Shown: positions 53,941 through 62,509 of the stretch, one piece after another | Numbering within the stretch: the first letter of the stretch is position 1 | Layout of the letters: each line of letters opens with the position of its first letter | Assembly (NCBI RefSeq): GCF_020141465.1 | Contig: NZ_JAHSPD010000001.1 | Location: 1,966,374 to 2,030,373, forward strand | Source of the DNA: Roseovarius carneus | GTDB lineage: Bacteria; Pseudomonadota; Alphaproteobacteria; Rhodobacterales; Rhodobacteraceae | Direction: 5' to 3' | Length of the DNA stretch: 64,000 nucleotides | The notes under the pieces: model-generated | The model's input: only the letters and a program-made list of their open reading frames with translations | Databases searched by the model: none | What the model was told of the DNA's origin: nothing | Translations under genes and position numbers: made by a program

Positions 53941-54747
53941 TCATGCGTCGGCCCTCCGCTGCGCTTCGCCGCCTGTGGTGGCCTGCCCATGGGTGAGGCG
54001 CGCCATCAGACGATCAAGCACCACTTCTGAGACGCGCGTGAAGGCGAGATAAAAGACCAAGAGCGCCAGAAAATACCACACGCGCCAATCGCCATGGGGA
54101 TAATCGGTGAAGCGCGCATTGGCGGTGCCGCCAAGCTCGCGCGCCCAATAGACAATATCCTCGACGCCAAGAAGGAAGAGGAGCGGCGTGGCTTTGATCA
54201 GCACCATCCACAGGTTGCTGAGGCCGGGCAGGGCGTAGACCCACATCTGTGGCACGAGGATGCGGCGAAAGATCTGGCGGCGGGTCATTCCGTAGGCCTC
54301 AGCCGTCTCAAGCTGTCCGCGCGGGACGGCGCGCATGGCCCCGTAAAGCACGTTTGCGGCGAACGCGCCGAACACGATGGCGAAGGTCAGCACGGCAATC
54401 ATGAAACCATATGCCTCGTGCACCCATTGTGGCGCGTTGGACAGCGGAAGCTTGGCCGCCGAGCAGACGACGAAATCATTGCCTTGCCGGATGGCATCGG
54501 GCCAATCGGGGCACAGCGTCTGATGGCGCAGCCACTCAAATCCCTGATCAAGGGCAATGACGAAAAAGAGGAAAAACGCGATATCCGGCACACCGCGCAC
54601 GATGGCGATATAAGCTTTGCCAAACCAGCTCAGCGGCACGATCCGCGAGCGGGCGGCCATGGCACCACCAAAACCGAACGCGAGCGCCGTAGGCGCTGTG
54701 ATCGCCAGCAGCAAGAGCACCGTCCCGAAGCTGACATAGAAGCCCAT
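53941..54747 (-). CDS. Amino-acid ABC transporter permease (HisQ-like); 5' end uncertain
   Basis: 268 residues from the first in-frame ATG (54747). EAA loop AMRAVPRGQLETAEAYGMTR and the segment FGTVLLLLAITAPTALAFGFG identify the family. The same frame is open for 29 more codons upstream, with text such as FCTDPDTLGTFQWFACYLTT that looks conserved in HisQ homologues of this group, but it contains no ATG, GTG or TTG before a TGA at 54835-54837. That TGA overlaps an ATG (54838) in the next frame, so a one-base insertion after ATGAGG would explain the pattern. Otherwise a non-standard start or a shortened protein is used. Confidence 0.78.
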   Translation of the reverse strand: MGFYVSFGTVLLLLAITAPTALAFGFGGAMAARSRIVPLSWFGKAYIAIVRGVPDIAFFLFFVIALDQGFEWLRHQTLCPDWPDAIRQGNDFVVCSAAKLPLSNAPQWVHEAYGFMIAVLTFAIVFGAFAANVLYGAMRAVPRGQLETAEAYGMTRRQIFRRILVPQMWVYALPGLSNLWMVLIKATPLLFLLGVEDIVYWARELGGTANARFTDYPHGDWRVWYFLALLVFYLAFTRVSEVVLDRLMARLTHGQATTGGEAQRRADA

Positions 54748-54877
54748 ATGCTTGCCCGTGGTGAGGTAGCAAGCGAACCACTGAAACGTGCCCAGCGTGT
54801 CGGGATCTGTGCAAAAGCTGAAGATAGTGCGGCCTCATGATGGGGCAGGGAATTTTGAGTATTTTTGCTAAGAAGAA

Positions 54878-54901
54878 GGGGGGCCGATTGTGTGGCCCCC
54901 C
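54878..54901 (-). terminator. Hairpin attenuator between binding protein and permease genes
   Basis: On the minus strand GGGGGGCC pairs with GGCCCCCC over an 8-base loop and is followed by TTCTTCTT. It sits just after the binding-protein stop, so most transcripts may end here and give more binding protein than permease. Confidence 0.7.
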
Positions 54902-54914
54902 TGCGCAGAGTGGG

Positions 54915-55634
54915 TTACTCGAAGGTCGAGGAGACTTCCCAGCGGATGATCATCTCGTTGAGCGAGCCGTCATCCTTCATGGATTGGATCGCCGCGTCGA
55001 ATTTGTCGCGCAGCTCATTATCCGACTCGCGGATACCCATGCCGACACCGCCGCCCAGAGGCACGTCTTCGCCGACGAACATCAGGTCTGCGTCATCCTC
55101 GGCAATCGGTACAAGGAAGGATTTGTCGGCCAGAACCGCATCCGCTTCGCCGTTTTTCACCGCAGCGACGGTTTCTTCGGGCGTTGCGAATTCGACCAGC
55201 GTGGCCGCTGTGGAGGCGATGTAGCCCGCTTGGATCGTGCCTGTTTGGGCTGCGATCACGCCATTTGCAAGGTCTGCGCCTGCGTCCATTCCGATGAAGG
55301 CGGAAGGGTCGGGTGGCGTGTAGTTTTGCGTGAAATCAATGACTTCATCACGCTCGTCCGTGATGGACATGCCTGCGATGATCACGTCATAATTGCCGGA
55401 AACGAGGTTGGGGATGATGCTGTCCCATTCGTTGGTGACCCATTCGCAGGTCAGCTCGGCGCGGGCGCAAAGTTCGTCGCCAAGCTCGCGCTCGAACCCG
55501 TCGACTTCGCCGGCATCATTGATGAAGTTCCATGGAGGGTAGGCGCCCTCGGTGCCGAGGCGGACGACGTCCTGGGCCATGGCGAGGTTGGCCGTGAGGG
55601 CCAGCGCCGCGGAGGTGATAAGCAGCTTTTTCAT
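54915..55634 (-). CDS. Amino-acid ABC transporter substrate-binding protein (HisJ/ArgT-like)
   Basis: Periplasmic protein of 239 residues with a signal peptide (MKKLLITSAALALTANLAMAQ) and the SBP_bac_3 pattern: VVRLGTEGAYPPWNFINDAGEVDGFERELGDELC, then YDVIIAGMSITDERDEVIDFTQ. Its two lobes would bind a positively charged amino acid (Lys, Arg, ornithine, His) or related amine. It follows the ATPase gene and precedes the permeases, separated by an attenuator hairpin. The two cysteines may form a disulfide. Confidence 0.92.
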   Translation of the reverse strand: MKKLLITSAALALTANLAMAQDVVRLGTEGAYPPWNFINDAGEVDGFERELGDELCARAELTCEWVTNEWDSIIPNLVSGNYDVIIAGMSITDERDEVIDFTQNYTPPDPSAFIGMDAGADLANGVIAAQTGTIQAGYIASTAATLVEFATPEETVAAVKNGEADAVLADKSFLVPIAEDDADLMFVGEDVPLGGGVGMGIRESDNELRDKFDAAIQSMKDDGSLNEMIIRWEVSSTFE

Positions 55635-55671
55635 TTGAGTAGTCTCCCTTTGAGTGTTTGGTAGGGGTGGG

Positions 55672-56448
55672 TCAGTCGGCCAGTGTCGAGCTTAGGAATT
55701 GCTGTAGCCGCTCTGATTTCGGGGATGTGAAGAGTGTGGCCGGGGGGCCTTCTTCTTCTATCAGGCCTTGGTGAAGAAACACAGTGTGATCAGACACATC
55801 GCGGGCCATTTTCATGTCATGGGTCACGATCATCATGGTGCGACCCTCGTCGGCCAGATCCCTGATAACCTTGACGACTTCCTGCTCCAGCTCGGGGTCC
55901 AGCGCCGATGTTGGCTCATCAAACAGAAGCGCTTCTGGCTCCATCGCCAACGCCCGCGCGATGGCGGCGCGTTGTTGTTGCCCGCCGGAGAGTTGCGCGG
56001 GGTATGCGTCAGCCTTGTCGCCGATGCCGACCTTGTCGAGATAGCCGCGTGCGGACGCCTCCGCCTCACTCCGGTCCCGGCCCAGCACGGTCACGGGGGC
56101 CTCCATCACGTTTTGCAGGATCGTGAGATGTGCCCAAAGATTGAAGTGTTGGAACACCATGCTGAGATTGGTGCGGATACGCATGATCTGCCCCGCATCC
56201 GAGGGGCGGCGCGTGAGGCCCTTGCCGCGCCATGTGACCGGCTCGCCCTTGAAAAGGATATCGCCCTGCTGGCTGTCTTCCAGAAGGTTCGCGCAGCGCA
56301 GGATTGTGGACTTGCCCGAGCCCGATGATCCGATCAGCGCGATCACATCGCCGCGTTTGGCGATTATATCCACGCCCTTTATGACCTCCAGCATGCCGTA
56401 GGCCTTGTGGAGGTTGCGGATCTCTATGACGGGGGCAGCAGCGGTCAA
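55672..56448 (-). CDS. Amino-acid ABC transporter ATP-binding protein (HisP-like)
   Basis: A 258-residue ATPase. Walker A is IGSSGSGKSTILR, the Q-loop VFQHFNLWAHLTILQNV, the signature LSGGQQQRAAIARAL and Walker B ALLFDEPTSALD. It is typical of polar amino acid importers. The TTG start at 56448 has GGAG upstream; the only ATG in frame is 69 bases farther and unsupported. First gene of the transport and gamma-glutamylation operon; downstream genes run to 48332. Confidence 0.92.
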   Translation of the reverse strand: MTAAAPVIEIRNLHKAYGMLEVIKGVDIIAKRGDVIALIGSSGSGKSTILRCANLLEDSQQGDILFKGEPVTWRGKGLTRRPSDAGQIMRIRTNLSMVFQHFNLWAHLTILQNVMEAPVTVLGRDRSEAEASARGYLDKVGIGDKADAYPAQLSGGQQQRAAIARALAMEPEALLFDEPTSALDPELEQEVVKVIRDLADEGRTMMIVTHDMKMARDVSDHTVFLHQGLIEEEGPPATLFTSPKSERLQQFLSSTLAD

Positions 56449-56593
56449 GGGGGCTCCGATCAGCAGGTCTGTTGGGCAATAGGGCGGAAATTGCAGGTTT
56501 ATGCAAGCGCTAGACACGAAAGGACCGTCTGTGACGCTAGGTCAATGCAGATGCATGCTGTTTTGCTGCGCAGCCGCCGGGCCGGGGTGGCAA

Positions 56594-57034
56594 TCACGCG
56601 CGGGCGGCTGCCCTCTGCCGGGCCTGTGCGCTGTCGATGTCGCTCACGCCAAGGAGCGAGGCCGTCATGCGCAGCATCGCATCCTCCTCATCGTCGCGTA
56701 GCCCATCGGCCAGAACGACCTGCCAGAGCGCCTCGACCACGCTGGTGCGCGCCTCATACTCGACCGTTTCTTTAATCACACGGGTAAAGCGGACCGTATC
56801 GGGGGCCTCTGCCTCCAGCGTTTCGGCCTCGGCGCGCAGGGCGCGGGCGTCGCCCTCGCCCAAGTTGTAGCGGGCGGCGAGGATGCGGTCGATCCGGGCA
56901 ATCTCGGCGGTGGCGTAATCGCCATCCGTGCGGGCCGCGCGCACCAGAAGGGCCGCGAGCGCAAGGCGGCTGTCATCTTCGTTCAGCGGCTCAGGTTCGG
57001 GCGCGGTAAGGCGGCGCAGAAGCCCCCCGATCAT
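56594..57034 (-). CDS. TerB-like protein (copy B)
   Basis: A 146-residue protein with a hydrophobic-plus-basic start (MIGGLLRRLTAP) and a TerB-like all-helix domain: ALAALLVRAARTDGDYATAEIARIDRIL, then ALWQVVLADGLRDDEEDAMLRMTASLLG. The two acidic metal-like clusters of TerB are visible. The start overlaps the stop of copy A by 4 bp (ATGA), so the two are coupled. Tellurite resistance is unlikely without terC/terD; role unknown. Confidence 0.8.
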   Translation of the reverse strand: MIGGLLRRLTAPEPEPLNEDDSRLALAALLVRAARTDGDYATAEIARIDRILAARYNLGEGDARALRAEAETLEAEAPDTVRFTRVIKETVEYEARTSVVEALWQVVLADGLRDDEEDAMLRMTASLLGVSDIDSAQARQRAAARA

Positions 57035-57492
57035 GGGGTAGCCGCCGGTGTGTTTGTCTGGGGCAGGGCGCGGGCCTTTGCGGCAGCGCAATCTGCCTCA
57101 CTGAGGCCAAGCGCCTCTCTCACTTGTGTCACGATCTCCAACTCCTCTTCCCGGCGCACTCCATCCGCCTGCATGACGGCCCAGAGCGCCTCATGCGCCT
57201 CCAGCCGGGCCTCAAAGCTGACCGTCTCACGAATGAGCAGGGCAAATTTTCGGGTGGCGGGTGCTGCGGCTTCGATCTTTTCGCATGTGGCGCGCATCTT
57301 GGCCGCGTCAATAGGGCCGAGCTCGTTCATTTGGGCCAGAAGCTTGTCGATCAGGCTGATTTCCTCGACCTTGTAGACCGCATCGGATTTTGCCACACGC
57401 ACCATCAAAGCGCCAAGCGCGAGTTTCGCGTCCGGCTCGGGCAGCGGGTCCGGCTCGTGGGTTTTGAACAAGGTGAGGATACGGGTCAGCAT
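57031..57492 (-). CDS. TerB-like protein (copy A)
   Basis: A 153-residue paralogue of the downstream gene: MLTRILTLFKTHEPDPLPEPDAKLALGALMVRVAKSD, with the second acidic helix HEALWAVMQADGVRREEELEIVTQVREALG. Start at ATG 57492; the frame is open upstream for 700 bp but without similarity. Two tandem TerB copies suggest a hetero-oligomer. Cytoplasmic, no membrane segment. A third TerB domain, in the DjlA-like protein at 31835, is the only other one in this window. Confidence 0.8.
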   Translation of the reverse strand: MLTRILTLFKTHEPDPLPEPDAKLALGALMVRVAKSDAVYKVEEISLIDKLLAQMNELGPIDAAKMRATCEKIEAAAPATRKFALLIRETVSFEARLEAHEALWAVMQADGVRREEELEIVTQVREALGLSEADCAAAKARALPQTNTPAATP

Positions 57493-57894
57493 GGACGCAG
57501 ACTCTATCCCAAGGCCACACGGTTGCAAGAGCTTTGCGGCACCTCTGGCGCGCCTTTGCCACCACGAGGGTGGAGTGCTTACAATTTGCCCGCTGAAAAC
57601 CCACTTTGCGGCTGCTGTCTTGCAGGTCTGGCGGCGGATAGGCCGCCCGCGTTTGCCATCCCTAAAGGGAAATGAGACCCCGCTTGGCCATGCAGGTCCA
57701 GATCGGACTTGGACAGCAACAATCCTTGGCCTAGTAAGGTGTGACGCGCGCTTAAGGCTGGGGCCCTGCCCTGATGCGGGACCAAACTCTCCTTGGAGGA
57801 TATCCCAGGCCAAGGGGCGCGCAGTGAAACGCGGCACCGGGTCGCAAAATACCGCCATTAGGGTGGGCCGTAAAAGAGCAGATGCCGCGATACC
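57493..57894. other. 402-bp intergenic region between divergent TerB-like and ClC genes
   Basis: No convincing protein frame on either strand. It must contain the promoters for the TerB pair and the ClC gene. A short symmetric element, CCCTAAAGGG, lies near 57660. I see no hairpin terminator, tRNA or known small RNA motif. Confidence 0.5.
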
Positions 57895-59583
57895 ATGAGC
57901 CAGCCCGCCCCCTCCCTTTTGCGCCAGACACTGATCAATTTGCGCCGCAACCTCGCTCAGGCATGGCGGATTTTGCTCACTCGCGGGCCGAGCCAGTTTC
58001 AATTCTGGCTTATCGCGCTCTTTATCGGGATCGCGGCGGGGTTTGCGGCGCTTTTCTTTCGCAAAGGGATCGGCGCGCTTCAGTCCTGGCTTTATAATTC
58101 GGAGGACACGGCCACCTTGCGCACGGCGGCGGAGGCGCTGGACTGGTATTGGATCTTGGTGATCCCGGCGGTGGGGGGGCTGATCGTGGGGCTGATCCTC
58201 CACCGCTTTACGCCGGATGGGCGGGTCCGATCGGTCGCGGATGTGATCGAGGGCGCGGCGCTAAAAGAAGGCCGCGTGGAGACGCGGGCAGGGCTGGCCT
58301 CGGCGGCGGCCTCGCTGATTACGCTGGGCAGCGGCGGTTCGTCGGGTCGCGAGGGGCCTGTTGTGCATTTGGCGGGCGTGATCTCCACATGGGTGAGCGA
58401 CCGGATCAATGCCAATGGCATCACCGGGCGCGACCTTCTGGGCTGCGCCGTTGCCGCCGCCGTGTCTGCCTCGTTCAATGCGCCGATTGCGGGTGCGCTT
58501 TTCGCGCTGGAGGTGGTGCTGCGCCACTTCGCGGTGCATGCGTTTGCACCCATCGTGATCGCGAGTGTTGCGGGCACGGTGATCAATCGGCTGGAGTTTG
58601 GTGACGTCACCGAATTTGCGTTGCCGGTCTCCTCCGCGCTTGAATTCTACGCAGAGTTGCCCGCCTTTTTGATGCTCGGGCTGGTCTGCGGGGTGGTGGC
58701 AACCGTGATGATGCATGCGATATTCTTTGCGGATGACATGGCGAGTGACTTGCAAGAGCGTACGGGCCTGCCGCGCTATCTGCGCCCGGCGGCGGCGGGG
58801 CTTTGCCTTGGGGCGCTGGCCATCTGGTTTCCGCATATCATTGGCGTGGGGTACGAGACGACCTCGGCGGCGCTCACCGGGGAGCTTTTGTGGCATGAGG
58901 CCATTGTCTATGCGGTGATCAAGGTCTTGGCCGTGGCCATCACCATCGGGGGCCGTATGGGCGGTGGTGTGTTCTCGCCCTCGTTGATGGTGGGCGCGCT
59001 GACCGGGCTTGCCTTTGGGCTGGTTGCGACAGCAGTGTTTCCGGAGGTTTCGGGCACGCATATGCTTTATGCGCTGGCGGGTATGGGGGCTGTGTCGGCG
59101 GCGGTTCTTGGCGCGCCGATTTCCACCACGCTCATTGTGTTCGAGCTGACCGGGGATTGGCAGACCGGGCTTGCGGTGATGGTGGCCGTCTCCACATCGA
59201 CGGCGCTCGGGTCGCGCCTTGTGGATCGCTCGTTCTTCCTGACACAGCTTGAGCGCAAGGGCGTGCGTCTGGCCGCTGGCCCGCAAGCATATCTCTTGTC
59301 GATGACACGCGTGGCAAGCGTGATGCGCAAACCAGATGAGGCAGGGGCCGCGCGTGAGGATGCGTGCTGGGAGATGATCGAGGACGGGATTTACATTGAC
59401 GGCAACGCCACGCTGGAGGCGGCGATGCCGGTTTTTGACAGCTCGGGCGTCGCGTTTATTCCGGTGGTCACGCTGGGCGGTGAGGGGGACGCGCCGGAGC
59501 TACTGGGCGCGCTCTTCCATGTGGATGCGCTCAAGGCGTTCAACCGCGCGCTTGCGGCCGTCTCCGAAGAGGAACACTCCTAA
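57895..59583 (+). CDS. ClC-family chloride channel/transporter
   Basis: Integral membrane protein of 562 residues. The selectivity and gating loop is GSGGSSGREGPVVHLAG, including the fast-gate Glu of GREGP. Later GGRMGGGVFSPSLMVGAL matches the filter segment. The internal-proton Glu that E. coli ClC carries after FNAPLAGILFIIE-E is Val here (FNAPIAGALFALEVV), as in channel-type ClCs, so passive chloride conduction is more likely than H+/Cl- exchange. The GSGIP loop is absent. A degenerate CBS-like tail occupies about 465-555. Located after the divergent TerB genes, converging on the enolase-family gene. Confidence 0.9.
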   Translation: MSQPAPSLLRQTLINLRRNLAQAWRILLTRGPSQFQFWLIALFIGIAAGFAALFFRKGIGALQSWLYNSEDTATLRTAAEALDWYWILVIPAVGGLIVGLILHRFTPDGRVRSVADVIEGAALKEGRVETRAGLASAAASLITLGSGGSSGREGPVVHLAGVISTWVSDRINANGITGRDLLGCAVAAAVSASFNAPIAGALFALEVVLRHFAVHAFAPIVIASVAGTVINRLEFGDVTEFALPVSSALEFYAELPAFLMLGLVCGVVATVMMHAIFFADDMASDLQERTGLPRYLRPAAAGLCLGALAIWFPHIIGVGYETTSAALTGELLWHEAIVYAVIKVLAVAITIGGRMGGGVFSPSLMVGALTGLAFGLVATAVFPEVSGTHMLYALAGMGAVSAAVLGAPISTTLIVFELTGDWQTGLAVMVAVSTSTALGSRLVDRSFFLTQLERKGVRLAAGPQAYLLSMTRVASVMRKPDEAGAAREDACWEMIEDGIYIDGNATLEAAMPVFDSSGVAFIPVVTLGGEGDAPELLGALFHVDALKAFNRALAAVSEEEHS

Positions 59584-60680
59584 AGGGCTGAGATGCGATA
59601 TTCGCTGCGCGCCAGCCAGTCGGGGTTGATCTCTGCGCCCCATCCGGGCGCGTCTGTGACGGTGGCGTGGCCATCCGTGATCTGGAACGGATCATTCACG
59701 AAAAGACCATGCTGCCATGGATAGTAATCAAGGCCTTCGATGGAAAATTCCAGGTATTTCCCGGCATTGGGAATGGCCCTGAGCAGGTGCATCGTGAAAA
59801 GCGTGACCATCGACATATTCGCCGCATGCGGCGTGATCGGCATGCCCGCCGCTTCGGCCATTTTGCACACCCGCAAGGTCCGCGTGATGCCACCCAGATA
59901 GCAGATGTCGGGCTGAAGCACGTCCACGATGCGCCCGTCAATCATCTGGCGCCAATTGGCCATCATCACGTCCTGCTCCCCGCCGGTGATGTCCAGATCG
60001 AGCGCGTCCGTGACCTCCTTGGTCTGGGCCATTTCCCAATAGGGGCAGGGCTCTTCGTAATGCGAAATACCGTTATCAATCAGCATGTGGCCGACCTCAA
60101 TCGCGCGTTTGGGCGAGTAGCAGGAATTGGCATCCACGAGCAGCGCCACATCATCGCCCATGGCGCGGCGCATGGTCGGCACGATCTCCTCGGTGCGGCC
60201 CTCCCATTCGTCCTTGTCGCGGCCCACTTCTGCGCCTACGCGGAATTTGAACGCATCGAATCCTTGCGCGTCGCGCAGGCGCACCAAGCGGTCCGCCTCA
60301 TCTTTCGGCGTGATATCGCGCTTCATCGAGGAGCCGTATGCGCGCACTTTGCCGGCGCTGCCGCCGATCAGTTCGGCCACCGGCTTGCCCTCGCGCCGCC
60401 CTCGCCAATCCCAGAGGGCCGTGTCCACGCCACCCATCGCGCGGCGCAGGTAAGCGCCGGGGAATTTATGCTCCCGGTCGCGGGTGATATCGACGATGTG
60501 GTCAATGTCCATGGCATCGCACCCCAGCGCATAGGGCGCGACCTGCCGGTGCAAAACTTGGGCGGTGATGTCTGCCTGATAGGGGGCGACCTGACCCCAA
60601 CCCTGAGAGCCATCCTCGACCGTCACGCGGGTGAAACACACGAATTCGGTGGCAAATGTCTCAATGGCGGTGATCTTCAT
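59580..60680 (-). CDS. Enolase-superfamily (mandelate racemase/muconate lactonizing) enzyme
   Basis: A 366-residue enzyme with an N-terminal capping domain and a (beta/alpha)7-beta barrel. Metal ligands and acid/base residues: FKFRVG (K-x-R motif), LVDANSCYS (Asp), YEEPCPYW (Glu), TGGEQDV (Glu) and PHAANM (His). The His in PHAAN and Lys/Arg in FKFRVG resemble the MR/acid-sugar dehydratase group. Substrate not deducible; sugar acids or dipeptides are options. Convergent with the ClC gene by 4 bp. Confidence 0.87.
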   Translation of the reverse strand: MKITAIETFATEFVCFTRVTVEDGSQGWGQVAPYQADITAQVLHRQVAPYALGCDAMDIDHIVDITRDREHKFPGAYLRRAMGGVDTALWDWRGRREGKPVAELIGGSAGKVRAYGSSMKRDITPKDEADRLVRLRDAQGFDAFKFRVGAEVGRDKDEWEGRTEEIVPTMRRAMGDDVALLVDANSCYSPKRAIEVGHMLIDNGISHYEEPCPYWEMAQTKEVTDALDLDITGGEQDVMMANWRQMIDGRIVDVLQPDICYLGGITRTLRVCKMAEAAGMPITPHAANMSMVTLFTMHLLRAIPNAGKYLEFSIEGLDYYPWQHGLFVNDPFQITDGHATVTDAPGWGAEINPDWLARSEYRISAL

Positions 60681-60785
60681 TTTGGGCGCTCCTTATGGCT
60701 TGGCGTGACGATACCGGGGCGCGCAGGCAGGGCAAGCGCTTTTGTCGCTTGCCGCTTGGTGCGAATCGCGCAAACGATGCGCGCC

Positions 60786-62399
60786 ATGACATATGATTAC
60801 ATCATCATCGGCGCAGGCTCGGCCGGGTGCGTTCTGGCCAACCGGCTCAGCGCATCAGGGCGGTACAAGGTACTTCTCTTGGAGGCTGGCGGCTCGGACA
60901 AAAGCTTTTGGATCTGGATGCCCATTGGGTACGGCAAGACGTATTACCGCAAGTCGGTGAACTGGATGTATGAGACGCAGCCCATCTCGGCGTTGAATGG
61001 ACGCACGTCATACTGGCCGCGCGGCAAGGTGATGGGCGGCTCTTCGTCGATCAACGCGATGGTCTATATCCGGGGCCAGCACGCCGATTTCGACGATTGG
61101 GCGGCGATGGGTAATCCCGGCTGGGGCTGGGACGATGTGCTGCCCTATTTCAAACGCTCTGAGACGAATGACCGTGGCGCGGATGCGTGGCGCGGGGGCG
61201 ATGGCCCGGTGAATGTGAGCACGATGGACCGCGATTTGCACCCGCTCTGCGATACATGGGTGAAGGCGGGGCAGGAGTGTCAGTATCCGCACAACCCCGA
61301 TTTCAACGGCGCGCAACAGGACGGGGTCGGCACCTATCAGAACACCGCTCATCGCGGGTTTCGGATGAGCACGGCGCGGGCGTATATTGGCCCCGCGAAG
61401 GGGCGGGCCAATTTGCGGATTGAAAAGCGGGCGATGGCGGAGCGTGTCCTTTTTGAGGGCATGCGGGCCGTAGGCGTTGAATATCGCCAGAACGGGCGGC
61501 TGAAGCGCGCCATGGCGGGGCGCGAGGTGATCGTGTCGGGGGGGGCCGTGAACTCTCCGCTGTTGCTGCAACACTCGGGCGTGGGGCCGGGGGCGCTGCT
61601 GCAAAGCCACGGGATTGATGTTGTGGCCGAGCGGGCGGGCGTGGGGCGCAATATGCAGGACCATCTGGCGGTGGATTTCATGTATCGCGCGCGTGTCCCG
61701 ACACTGAATGATCAGCTTCATTCGTGGCCCGGAAAGCTGCGCGCGGGGCTGCAATACGTGCTCACACGGCGCGGTCCCCTTAGCCTTGGGGTGAACCAAG
61801 GCGGCGGGTTTGTCGCCACGCGGCCCGGTCTGGAACGGCCCAATACACAGCTTTTCTTCTCGCCGGTAAGCTATACCAAAGCGACCCCTGGCAAGCGGGC
61901 GTTGATGAACCCCGACCCGTTCTCGGGGTTCCTGATGGGGGCGCAACCCACACGCCCCACATCGCGCGGGTATCTGGAGATTGCCTCCAATGATCCCAGC
62001 GCGCCGCCGATCATTCACCCGAACTACATGGATACCGAGGAGGACGTGCGCGACATGCTGGAGAGCGCGCGGGTGATGGAGCGTCTGGCTGCCGCCCCCT
62101 CAATGGCCGCCATTATCGACCGACGCATAGCGCCCTTGCCTGAGGTGGCAAGCGACCCCGAAATGCTGGACTATATCCGCCAGAGCGCGGGTACGGTGTT
62201 TCACCCGGTCAGCACCTGCCGCATGGGGTCGGACGCGGCGAGGGATGTGGTGGATAGCCGCTTGCGGGTATACGGCACCACGGGCCTGCGGGTGATCGAC
62301 GCGTCGATATTCCCGACGGTCACGTCAGGCAACACCAATGCGCCCGCCATCATGGTCGGTGAAAAGGGCGCGGATATGGTGCTGGAGGATGCGGTTTAA
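60786..62399 (+). CDS. GMC oxidoreductase (choline dehydrogenase/alcohol oxidase family)
   Basis: FAD enzyme of 537 residues. N-terminal dinucleotide fold YIIIGAGSAGCVLANRLSA, then the GMC signature 1 PRGKVMGGSSSINAMVYIRG and signature 2 GREVIVSGGAVNSPLLLQHSGVG; the C-terminal active-site His lies in VFHPVSTCRMG, ending SGNTNAPAIMVGEKGADM. It resembles BetA and polyethylene glycol/alcohol dehydrogenases; the acceptor and substrate are open. Start ATG 60786 is the first with family similarity. Divergent from the enolase-superfamily gene (105 bp apart) and ends before the palindromic repeat. Confidence 0.9.
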   Translation: MTYDYIIIGAGSAGCVLANRLSASGRYKVLLLEAGGSDKSFWIWMPIGYGKTYYRKSVNWMYETQPISALNGRTSYWPRGKVMGGSSSINAMVYIRGQHADFDDWAAMGNPGWGWDDVLPYFKRSETNDRGADAWRGGDGPVNVSTMDRDLHPLCDTWVKAGQECQYPHNPDFNGAQQDGVGTYQNTAHRGFRMSTARAYIGPAKGRANLRIEKRAMAERVLFEGMRAVGVEYRQNGRLKRAMAGREVIVSGGAVNSPLLLQHSGVGPGALLQSHGIDVVAERAGVGRNMQDHLAVDFMYRARVPTLNDQLHSWPGKLRAGLQYVLTRRGPLSLGVNQGGGFVATRPGLERPNTQLFFSPVSYTKATPGKRALMNPDPFSGFLMGAQPTRPTSRGYLEIASNDPSAPPIIHPNYMDTEEDVRDMLESARVMERLAAAPSMAAIIDRRIAPLPEVASDPEMLDYIRQSAGTVFHPVSTCRMGSDAARDVVDSRLRVYGTTGLRVIDASIFPTVTSGNTNAPAIMVGEKGADMVLEDAV

Positions 62400-62400
62400 A

Positions 62401-62501
62401 GCGTTTTTCAGTTCAATCTGAGGCATAGATTGAACGCAAAATGCGCGCGCCTCTGATAGGGAAGGAACATTTTGCATTTTTCCCTGTCTTGGGAAAAACG
62501 C
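62401..62501. repeat. 101-bp nested palindromic element (MITE-like or bidirectional terminator)
   Basis: Between two convergent genes. Outer arms GCGTTTTTC (62401-62409) and GAAAAACGC (62493-62501). Inside, GTTCAATCT (62411-62419) with AGATTGAAC (62427-62435), then GCAAAATG (62436-62443) with CATTTTGC (62468-62475), and TTTTTCCC (62477-62484) with GGGAAAAA (62491-62498). Terminal inverted repeats and AT-rich arms resemble a small non-autonomous repeat. Confidence 0.72.
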
Positions 62502-62509
62502 AAACCGCT

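Noticed and set aside
56594..57492. Tellurite-resistance operon
   Set aside because: Only TerB-like proteins are present; TerC, TerD and TerZ are missing.
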